A stretch of DNA of 64,000 bases from Apostichopus japonicus (taxonomy: Eukaryota > Echinodermata > Holothuroidea > Aspidochirotida > Stichopodidae): NCBI RefSeq assembly GCF_037975245.1, contig NC_092576.1:12019111-12083110 (forward strand). The letters run 5' to 3'. Positions 26,301-38,300 of the stretch are shown here, piece by piece. The stretch's first letter is position 1; each line of letters opens with the position of its first letter. The translations under genes were made by a program, and so were the position numbers. Under the pieces are notes generated by a model, which saw only the letters and a program-made list of their open reading frames with translations, made no database searches and had not been told where the DNA came from.

Positions 26301-29300
26301 TAATCCAGTAGCCCGATGCCATTACTACTACGGTTTATTCACCAGGATGGCGTAGAGAACGTTCTACGGTACACACAGATAATTGATCTTTTGTTTAAAG
26401 GCCTGATCTAAAGAAGGGTGATTGACTTACTGTAGTGTGCTAATATATATCTTTGCATTTTAACAGTTACTCCAAAACATACCGATCTGGATATACATTA
26501 CGAGTCACGGATTAAGTCGAAAAATATTCCACTAAAAAAAAAAATAGGAAGATGTAGGCACTTTGGGTGGTACAATGAGAAGGTAGGACATTGACCAGAG
26601 GGGCCGGTCATAGAGGGCGCACAGCGTTAAAAGGTTACCAAGACACGGTAGAATGAGAGTGGGTTTTTCATCCAAGAGCAATCTAATAATCATAATAATA
26701 ACTAAGATTTATAATGCGCTAATTATAAACAAAATAGTTGTCAAAAGCAAAAAAATCTACGGTTTTCCCATCTGGAATGACTTTCTAATATTAAAAAGAT
26801 TCCCAAAATTTGAATTAAAATGTCGCCACCCAACGTGAAAGCTGTAATCCATAAGCCCTTGCGGGCTTCTCCCACATTCGTGGTTGTTTTAAGCGCGGTA
26901 AGAAAAATCAAAGAGTCTAATTACTGCGGTTTCTGGAAAGTACTCCTTTAACTGTCCTGATGTACTACTTAATATCTAGATACATAGATACATACATAAA
27001 GTGACTGGTAGGAAACCGTAACCATGGGGATCATATTTCAGCATGCTGTTTGCAGCATGTACTGTATGAGTAATGTGGAAAGTACTCCTTTAACTGTCTT
27101 GATGTACTACTTTATATATCTAGATACATAGATACATACATAAAGTGACTGGTAGGAAACCGTAACCATGGGGATCATATTTCAGCATGCTGTTTGCAGC
27201 ATGTACTGTATGAGTAATGTGGAAAGTACTCCTTTAACTGTCCTGATGTACTACTTAATATCTAGATACATAGATACATAAAGTGACTGGTAGGAAACCG
27301 TAACCATGGGGATCATATTTCAGCATGCTGTTTGCAGCATGTACTGTATGAGTAATGTGGAAAGTACTCCTTTAACTGTCCTGATGTACTACTTAATATC
27401 TAGATACATAGATACATAAAGTGACTGGTAGGAAACCGTAACCATGGGGATCATATTTCAGCATGCTGTTTGCAGCATGTACTGTATGAGTAATGTGGAA
27501 AGTACTCCTTTAACTGTCCTGATGTACTACTTAATATCTAGATACATAGATACATACATAAAGTGACTGGTAGGAAACCGTAACCATGGGGATCATATTT
27601 CAGCATGCTGTTTGCAGCATGTACTGTATGAGTAATGTGGAAAGTACTCCTTTAACTGTCCTGATGTACTACTTTATCTAGATACATAGATACATAAAGT
27701 GACTGGTAGGAAACCGTAACCATGGGGATCATATTTCAGCATGCTGTTTGCAGCATGTACTGTATGAGTAATGTGGAAAGTACTCCTTTAACTGTCCTGA
27801 TGTACTACTTAATATCTAGATACATAGATACATAAAGTGACTGGTAGGAAACCGTAACCATGGGGATCATATTTCAGCATGCTGTTTGCAGCATGTACTG
27901 TATGAGTAATGTGGAAAGTACTCCTTTAACTGTCCTGATGTACTACTTAATATCTAGATACATAGATACATAAAGTGACTGGTAGGAAACCGTAACCATG
28001 GGGATCATATTTCAGCATGCTGTTTGCAGCATGTACTGTATGAGTAATGTGGAAAGTACTCCTTTAACTGTCCTGATGTACTACTTAATATCTAGATACA
28101 TAGATACATACATAAAGTGACTGGTAGGAAACCGTAACCATGGGGATCATATTTCAGCATGCTGTTTGCAGCATGTACTGTATGAGTAATGTGGAAAGTA
28201 CTCCTTTAACTGTCCTGATGTACTACTTTATCTAGATACATAGATACATAAAGTGACTGGTAGGAAACTGTAACCATGGGGATCATATTTCAGCATGCTG
28301 TTTGCAGCATGTACTGTATGAGTAATGTGGAAAGTACTCCTTTAACTGTCTTGATGTACTACTTTATATATCTAGATACATAGATACATACATAAAGTGA
28401 CTGGTAGGAAACCGTAACCATGGGGATCATATTTCAGCATGCTGTTTGCAGCATGTACTGTATGAGTAATGTGGAAAGTACTCCTTTAACTGTCCTGATG
28501 TACTACTTAATATCTAGATACATAGATACATACATAAAGTGACTGGTAGGAAACCGTAACCATGGGGATCATATTTCAGCATGCTGTTTGCAGCATTGTA
28601 TGAGTAATGTGGGAAGTACACTCAACATTTCTTAAAGATAGACTTAAACTTTTAACTTAATACATTGTAAACTGTGTATGCTACCTGCACAAAAAATTGA
28701 TATCATATGTTGAAGAGACTACTACTAGGGAGCCCTTGTGGAATTAGTGATAGTACTGGTTAGACACAGACATATACATGAACTGTACCAGCAAGTATTA
28801 CACATGATCTCATAGAGGCACAGGACCTGTGCATTGTTCAAAGTCCTCAAGGTTTTTATGTTCACAATATCGCGTTGTATAAAGTGGTGGTTGTTACAGT
28901 GGCTTAACTGTATTAACATATTCATTTATCATGAGAGATGTGATCATAATATAGTAACAAGTTTGTGTTGGAAACTTGGTAAATATAAGAGGTTAGGATT
29001 ATTACACTGTATATGTACTGTGTTAGGCCATAAATTTATAGTGTCGATCTGAAAGAGAGACATAATTACTATATTAGTCAGGACTGGAGAAGAAACTGAT
29101 TCATTTATAAGAAGAAATTTATGATGATCATAATTAAGTAACGATATTATGTTGGAAACTTGGTAAATATAAGAGGTTAGGATTATTACACTGTATATGT
29201 ACTGTGTTAGGCTATATAGTGCCAATCTGAAAGAGAGACAGAATGACTATATTAGTCAGGGCGAGAGAAGAAACAGATTCATTTATGAGAAATTTATGAT

Positions 29301-32300
29301 GATCATAATTAAGTAACGATATTTTGTTGGAAACTTGGTTAGGATTATTACACTATATATTTACTGTGTTAGGCTATATAGTGCCAATCTGAAAGAGAGA
29401 CATAAGTACTATATTAGTCAGGACTGGAGAAGAAACAGATTCATTAATGAAAAACAAATGATGATCATAATTAAAGTAACAATTTTATGGTGGAAACTTG
29501 GTAAATATAAGAGGTTAGGATTATTACACTGCATATATGTACTGTGTTATGGAGAAAAAGTTTGTTTCAGGTAAATCAGGTTAGGCTTCAATACACTGCA
29601 TACATGTGCTGTGTTAGGCAGATAAGGTTGGTGTCTCTACTGATGAAGAGGTTATGCTTCGACACACAGTCTCTATCAAGAAGCAAATTACAAATGTAGG
29701 CAAAAAATGTTCCAGACATGCTATCAAATTTATGGAAGAAAGAATATTTAAAAAAAGAATGGGAAAATACCAAAACTTAGATATTTCCAAAATGAGAGAG
29801 TATATCAAAAGATTAGATGTTGATATAGTAGCACTGCAAAAAGGTACTTTCATCACTGTCTGCATTTTGTAGCGACTAGAAGAAAACTTCACTTGCAAGC
29901 AACAGAAAGCAAACTTTTTCAGAGTGCGGCACGCGGTTTGGGGCCAGTCTTCAATGCCTTTAAAAGAGACTTTGAAAAAAAACCATATCAATATCTTGTG
30001 TACATACATCTTAGAATGTGAGATACTGTATGGTTGATTGGATGAAGGAGCTGTACACATTAGACTGATCGATTCTTTCTAGCGCGTCAGAACTGTCGTG
30101 CTTACTTGTTTCGTTTAAAGGGGTATTCCAACTGCTGATATTAGTCGAAATGCAAAAACAAAGTGTTCTACATATAAGTTCCAAGGTCAAAACCACAGAT
30201 GTACAGTATAGTTAGTTTCAAATTTGTTGATATTTTGTGAATTGCATCTGGCACCAGTAGCGGTATCATAATCCAAGAATTGAACTGAAAATGTGTTATT
30301 AACTCACTTAAATCAACGACAGGGAAAAATAATATTTTTACCCCCAAAAGAATTACATTTTGAGGGAGTACAGTATGTAGTCTGTGATGTCATCATGGTA
30401 TATATTGCATACATGTTCTTCATTTGGTTCCCTTTCCTATCATTTCACCTTCCTTTTTTAATAAATCATTTATGTGAAAATATAGAATGTTTGCTTAAAT
30501 TAGAACTACTATACTGAGCGTCTGTACTGAGGAAAAAGAACTTTCCCCAAAATGGAACTTTATTTGGTAAAAATATTATTTTCCCCTATTCATTGATAAA
30601 GTGAGTTAAAAACATTTACAGTTCAATCCCCACCCCCCACCCCCACCCCCTGTGGTTATGATACTCAGCTGGTGCCAGGTGCATGCACATAAATATCAAC
30701 CCATTTGAAAAAAAATTATTATACAAAATATTATGAGGATCTGTGAGTTTGACCTTAGAACTAATATGTAGAACATTTTGGTTTGGACTACACTATAATA
30801 TTGACCTTTGGAATGCCCCCTAAATAATGGAACAGTAAGTGTCTGATGAGGCATGACGGCAGTTCAAGCTGGGTTTAACAGCTGCTAAGAAGTGAAACAG
30901 AGAGAGGAATAAAGTTAATGGAGCATCTTGAATGAGGGTAGGGGTAGAGACATACCGCAATGCCAACCAGGATCTTTGGGTAAATTAATTATAAATCGTA
31001 AGTGACTTGTGAAACTAAATTAGTTAAGTCTCTGAAAAGCCAAACTTTTTTATCTTGGAAAAGTGATTCATTTTCATTTTGGGCAGTTAAACTTTATATG
31101 GCACTTTACGACGCATGGATAAACAGACACTTTTCCTCGGCGGAAGGCAAATTTCCCGCGTGGGGAATACATCGTACTCTCTGTACGGCGAAAGTCTGTA
31201 ATTAAGTACACAACACAAGGAAAAGCAGGCTTGCAGATATATTGAAGATCATCTCTGGTATATACGGTATATATTTATATATATATATATATATAGATAT
31301 ATATATAGATATATATACACAGTTGTAGCTGACACAGACTTTGTGTTAGAAATCAAACTAGAAAGTATATCAAATTGAAAAGAAGAAAAAATATGAGAAA
31401 AATGACAAAAAAATATTGGGATCGAGTAATATCGATGGCTAGCTTCCTTGTTCAATGCGTGGTCTTGCAATGTTGTCCTGACTGAATGCAGCAGGCTCAC
31501 AGATATAAGAAGTTTTAATAATGGCATAAAAAATATGACAGGTTCGTTAATAGGGATAGGAAGTCTGCAGTTGTATGTATTGTTAGTTTACTTCTGTTAT
31601 ACTGTACTGCTGTGATACACACATGTACTGTAGACACTTGTGAACGAATAACACACAGCATACAAGCACATGGTTAATGTTAGTTTTTGATAGTTCATGA
31701 TGCATGGCGCCTGAAGCTCTGACCGCCTGTAACACATTGAAGGGAAATCCTAAATCTGCTATATTTTATAGCCACTTTGCTGTATCCTAGTATGGTCAAA
31801 CATACTGCAAAGCAGCTGCAGGAGAATTGAGAGCAATGTCCTCTCCCGATTTCTTTTCATTTCCATCTATTTTTTTCTCGTCTTTGTTTCTACGCAGAAT
31901 GTTTGTTAAGATTTCCATATTCTACAATGACAACATCTCATGAAAAAAATGCTAAAAGTTGTTCAACTTTGTGACCATTTTCACATACAATAGTACAGTA
32001 CTATCTGTTTATAGATCTAGCATTTCTGTGTCACAACATGTATCAGTCAAATTTTCCAGGAGAGTTAAATAAAAATGATTACAATTCAAAAATAGAATCG
32101 TGAAAGAAGAGTGACTATTAGATTAAAAGGAGAAAATGTAAGTGAAAGTTAAAAATTGCAAAAAAAACTTCAGAAACAGTACTGAGTCTCTAGAAGAAAA
32201 GCGACAAGAAAATTCTGGGTTAATTTCAAATAAAACTGGACGATGATGTGCATTATTTGTGAGCGCTGTGAATACAAAGTAGACCATGGGTTTAATACAA

Positions 32301-35300
32301 AACTGACAACGTTTTGGTTAAAAAGGTGCATTCTTATCTCTAGAGGAGAAAGAGAGAAAAGTAGAAAAGTTAACTCGTTATTCCAGTACTGTGTTGAATT
32401 AGTATATATGGGAAAGGTGATGAACGTAGAACGGACGTGTGTTTGGTTAGGTTGGTGCGTCGTATCAAATATATCCTAACCGTAATATTTGCAGCGTCCT
32501 CTTCTGACTCTTCCACCCCTTCCTCCTCCTCCTCATCTTCTTTGATCCCTTCCGTTTCCTCCTGCTGATCTTCACCGTTATAAATGTGGTCCTCCCTGTC
32601 GACCTTAGAGTCGGCCTCGACTGCAGCGACATCTGTGATGACCACCGTAGGCACCGCTTCCTGACTGTTTGCCGTACCACTGGTGCCATCATCAGTGGTG
32701 TCAGCACGAGCTGTGTCCGAACTGACGGTGTCAGAATCGGCGTTGTCGGCACCATTGCTGTCAACACCGCTGGTGTTGTCGATGGTGTCATCTTCCACTC
32801 GGACACCGACGTCATCTTCGTGGGCCGGTTCACTACCGACAACGACGTTGGCGATACCCGGATTTATCTCTTGTTCTGCCGTTTCCGACTCGAGGGCGAC
32901 GTCGCCCCCTTGGGCCGTCGTTTTGTCTTCTTTACCTTCCGGCGGTGTCTCGACATCCCGGTCAGGTAATTCCTGTGACTTTTGGCTGGACTATAGGCAC
33001 GTTCATGCAAGCAAGAATGGATAGCAATTTTAAAAGTGAAAGCATGTACATATTCAAAAGTGAAGTAAAAAAAAAATTGCATAAATATACAAGCACAGGA
33101 AAGGCAGCTTTCTTATATTTAAAGCAATTATATATGTGAAACTCTTTATTGTAAAATTAACAAAAGTGGATTTTCATTGAAAATATATAGATAATGAAAG
33201 CAGTCGATGTTATGCCAGACCCGTATTCAAAATAAATACAGGAAAGATATGATGATATTTAGATTTCCAAGAATAGCAATTTATAGATATTGCAAGACAT
33301 GCAGCAACAGAAAATGCAGGGCTATAGCAAAAGCATTTTTATAAGGAAACATATTATAACCATAATTGCTAAAATACCTAATAAGTATGTTATTTTCACG
33401 TACATCCTGTGTGCGTGTGTTGAATGCAAGCCATGAAGCAATTAAAAAAAAAAAAAATCTTTTACCAAAATTTGGTATTTAACATTGATTTCTTTTCAGC
33501 TATTAGATCGAAACTGAAGTTTACTGTGTTCATGGGTCAGTGGTAAGTGTATAATTACTGTACTGTACTGCGGTCTATTCCTTTTAAGAAACAATTTTTT
33601 TATCAATTGAATGAATGAGCAAGTTTTATCCTAAATACTGACCTAACTATTGTTTTTTTTTTTTTGGGGGGGGGGGACGGGAGGGGAGAGGGGGTAATGA
33701 ACTGCTTTTCAAAATTCCTTATTACCCGCAAGTAAAGGAGATAACGATGGACAAGTTACGTAACTAATTAACATACTGTGGGAACAACGGTACTGTAGGT
33801 CCATTGATCATACAGTGCTTTAGAAATTAAAAGATTCTTGCTTCGAGAAGGGGGGATATGAAGAGAGGGTAAGGGGCCACAGCAGAAAAGAAACAAAAAG
33901 AAAATGGGGAGGGATCGATGGAATGGGATCACAATTTAATTTATAAAACTGCTAAGAATTTCCTCTGTAGACCTCTATTTAATACAATGTACGCATATCT
34001 TGTACTTTCGTTATTAAAGTGATGGAAAGTTCAATTGCACCCACAAAAATGACTCACTTCCAAATTTAAGCAAATACATTTCCTCTCCAACATGATTTTA
34101 AAATTATAGTCCAGTTATGTGATCATGTGCTCTAATCTGGTAGGCCTTTATTGATATGACTCGTTCACTGCACCAAGAACACAATGTACACTTTTAGTTC
34201 CTACTAAAACACCAGTCCCCAAAATGCAGTTATTTCCCAAAAAAATTAATGATTAATGGTTTGGATATGGACGGCGATACTTAACTGTCTCCCTTACCTA
34301 CGCACACCTATCTACCTTAGCCTAATAACTGGTAACATTCTTGCACTGCACCCCTCCCCCCCACCCCCAAATGACCCCTTCCAAGGTCACTGTCCATATA
34401 TGACCTACTCCACTAATATCGAGAATATTATGCACAGTACTTACAGTAAGTAGTTTCAAAACTTCTACAGGCAGGTACATACAGTAAAAACCATGCAGTC
34501 CACAAATTCAATTTAAAAGTTGTAATGTCACCTGTATCCCTAAACTGACTGGTTGGGTATTAATGTAATGAAGCTAAGTACTTGACTTACCTGTCTCAAC
34601 AGACACATACTTTATGCACTACCATGATCTACCATGCCTACAAACGGGTAAACATTCTAGCAAACAATTCCCCAATGATCCGGAAATCAAATTACGAGAT
34701 CTTAGATGGTCTTTTTCCTGGGGGGGGAGGGTTGAGGGGGAGGGAGGAGGGGGGTAGGTGGAGGGGGAAGGGAGGCACAGTTACATGTAGGCATGGTACA
34801 GTACATCTAGGAGTGCGTACGGTACACATACAAGATAGGAAACAGCTATCAGAGAGTAAGATCACTATACCTAGAATATATTGCACAATATTAGTTCAAA
34901 GCTACTGTACACCCAAAGCGAATGACAGATCTACTCAACGTTACTTTGTTGGTAGGGAACTTCTGTGTACAGTAGATAGATCACATGAGATGCACAGAGA
35001 TAAGGCGTAACGTTTCTGTTGTAGAGAGTTACGGTGGAGGTCAAAGTGTAATTATTCTATGTGTGCGACTGTATAATATTTAGAGTCCACCGTTACTGCT
35101 AAGTTTGGTTTGATCTGCTGTTTGCATACATGTTGGATGGGGGAGAAGAAAGAAGGGTGTGATCATGTTTGGACAAACTGGAGTCATCATATGAGGTCAA
35201 CTTAATTGCAATAAATGTAGATCAAACACAATCCAGCAGTATTTTGTACGACAGTGATATGACTCAAGGTGCAAGATTTCTCTCGCAGTTCGACAGACTA

Positions 35301-38300
35301 AAATAAAGGTCTGCTGTATAGACCCCGACTATAGCACGCTATCATTTGAAAAGTTTCTTGAGATTACATAATCGACCTGCCTTGGTCGTAAAGTGACCTC
35401 TTTTTACCAATTAGTCTGCAACGCCTGCCACATATTTTTTCTTGTTTGAGGGTCTTTGTGTGAACGCTGCATGATTAACTACACTGTAGACATAAACATA
35501 TTTCCACACAGTGTTAACGCAAAGCTCCTAATGGTGTTAAGAAGCTATGCAGGCTAATTGTAGAGCCAGAGGTCATTTTACGACCGTGGCAGGTCCATTA
35601 CATAATCACAAAACCTATAGCATGCTATAGTAGGGGCCAATAAAACAGATTTTTAGTTGGTAAATTTGGAGTGGCTTTTACACATGATGCACAGAGTCAC
35701 ACCCAATCTCAGCAGTTCGGGGCAGACGAGCTGTTCTTAAATTCTCACTTGCTCATGAATGACTCCAATATGGGTTGAACTCTCCTTGACAATGTTATAA
35801 GTGAAAGTACATAGCAGAATGGCTAACTACTATAAAGCAGGTCACATAAAACTAGGTGTGTCGGTTATTCTCTTTACATACGGTATTATGTGGAGGTTTA
35901 ATCTTTAATACTATATTATGTATACAACATCAATCATTCTTTGTGTGTTATCTATTAACCCAAGGAAGAAAATAAACAACAGATTATTAACACTGTACAT
36001 AGGCCTATATGTATAGTAAATATGAAAAAACAATGTTAAAAATGTCATCATGTATGGTCGTCATCAATGCACTCAAAAGAGCATATATATACATGTGCGA
36101 CATTTCATGGGCAATCGCTAACAGATAAGTCTGAAGGGTTCTAACGAGCAACCGCCGAGCAATTTAATATTTTAGCAAACTTGATCTATAGTGTACTGTA
36201 GGCCTATCTATGTGTACTAGCTGTACTGTACAGATCGGCGATCGTCCTATTGAATCCTACAGTAGATGCTAGTGTATCTTATGTTCCAAATGTGCGGCTA
36301 CCTATACTAGATGTAGTATACGTACCTGTAGCAACTTATTTATCATGCAAATTTAATATCTAGGCTGTATAATAGCCCTGGACAATATAAAACAATCAAG
36401 TATAACCTACTATTACCCTCATTTTGGCAGATGAACTCCCTGAATACATACAGTGCAAATTTCTTCGCAATCAATGTACACACAAACAAGTACTAATTTA
36501 AGATACATGGTTTCTGACGGGTGTTTTCTTCAGCTTCAGGGAAGGGATAACTATGGAGAAGCGGGAACTATGGAGAAGGGGGAGGGGGGTAGAGGGCAAA
36601 AGGGCAATAGGAGCAAAGAGAAAGGAGCAAAATTCTTACTCAAATAGGGTGCCTCCCAACTTTTTTGGGGGAGGGGGAGGGAGGGGAGGGGAGGGGGAGT
36701 GGAGGGGGAGGGAGGGGGAGGGGGAGGGGATGGGCATGTTGACAGATGATGAGCTGCGTGACTGCACTCGTACCCTTGTTGCACTGTATCGTGTTAAGAC
36801 TTGCAAATGACATTTAATCCTGAACTCAGATCACTTCATTACACATGGACTTTGAAATACTGTAGGTATTAGTACTGATAACCCCGATAAAAACCAACAG
36901 ATAAACCCCCCAAATATATACTGCAAGTATTACAAGGCAGATATTTCAGTTCAATCGGGTAGATATATAGTGTTTTGATTCTCCTGTAAAGTTGAACCAC
37001 AGCTAATATGTATACAGTACTCCCTTCATACCATTATACCTTCCACTAGTTAGTGAAGATTTGTTTTAAACTGAATTTGCAGGGAATATACTTTTAGAGT
37101 TCAAATTTTGCGTAGCGGTTTTGAAGGCCCTCGAGTTTTTCCCCAATAAATTACTATATGATTGGTTTCCTGCACAGTACAAGAACTGCCTTACATTTTT
37201 GCACTTGTATAAAAATTTGCCCCCCCCCCACCCCCGCCGTTTTGCGTTGCGATACCAGATTTTGTCATGACTGTTAAAGTTTTCGATAATTGGCATTATA
37301 ATCTTTTTCATCTAGAGATTGAATAAACTGATATTGATCAATGTGAACAATTTTCCTGGACGAAAATATGTTAAGAATAATTACTGAACGGAATTGTTTA
37401 ATTCCATCAATTTATATTATTCACTGCTCAAGTCAATGGTTACCGAAGTCCTGACCCAAGTCAATAGTTATTTTTATTTTTTCAATGGTTAAATTAATTG
37501 GAAATAATTTACTACATTGCAGGAAAAATACATTCCCAGTTGCGCTGTACCACACAAACTGTAGTACTTAATTACGCACATAATACATGCATGCATACTG
37601 TATGTACTGTTTATTGTACAGTACACGTCGTCGGGGAAACGTATACTTGTTTGTTGTTTACTGGATATGTTTAGTGACTAAGCAGGTGTGTGGATGTACA
37701 GTATGAGAACTTCAAAACATTAAAACATATGGGCATTTCACAGTAAACCAACACAGGTGAAGCCTAAGACTTTTAACTTGTTGGTTTACTGTGTAAATGC
37801 CCATATATACACTCTACCTAAATATGTGAACATACGACAGGTACGTACAGGTCTATTCTAGAGTAGAGTGTGATCACGTTATCAAACGAACGAACTCTGT
37901 CATCAGTTTATAAGGAATATTACAGTACAGTAAATATGGAATATATTTACTGCTATTTGAGAGCCTGGCAAATATGTCCTCTCCTTTCCCACTAGTGTAT
38001 ACTGCATACATGTATGTGCAGACATAGGGTATCTGACTCAATGCCGTTTAACTTGTAACGGAAAAAAATCCGCTCGAAAATAGCGATCTAGACACTTTGG
38101 TTGGTAGAATGAGAAGGAAGGGCGGTGACCGGAGGAGCCGGTTATAGAGGGTGCACAGTGTTAGAGGTTACCAGGACATTCTAGGCGCGGTAGAATGAGG
38201 GTGCTAAGGTTGTGGGGAGACAGGTAAGCGAGGAGCAAAGTAAAATAGATTTAATCTAGCACGTACAACGGCACTTAGTTGATACTGTACGTTGTACTCT

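Larger units (their letters stand above)
14120..32480 (-). other. NHERF intron 3 (18.4 kb)
   Basis: The longest intron, carrying most of the window's satellites plus LINE, SINE, hAT and foldback elements listed separately. Unlisted stretches (14120-15164, 15541-18771, 30822-32480) show AT-rich sequence, homopolymers and short T/G tracts but no gene I can support. Confidence 0.8.

Noticed and set aside
32586-33024. Plus-strand and alternative minus-strand frames over exon 3
   Set aside because: Shadows of exon 3; only the frame giving the acidic sequence fits the flanking phases.
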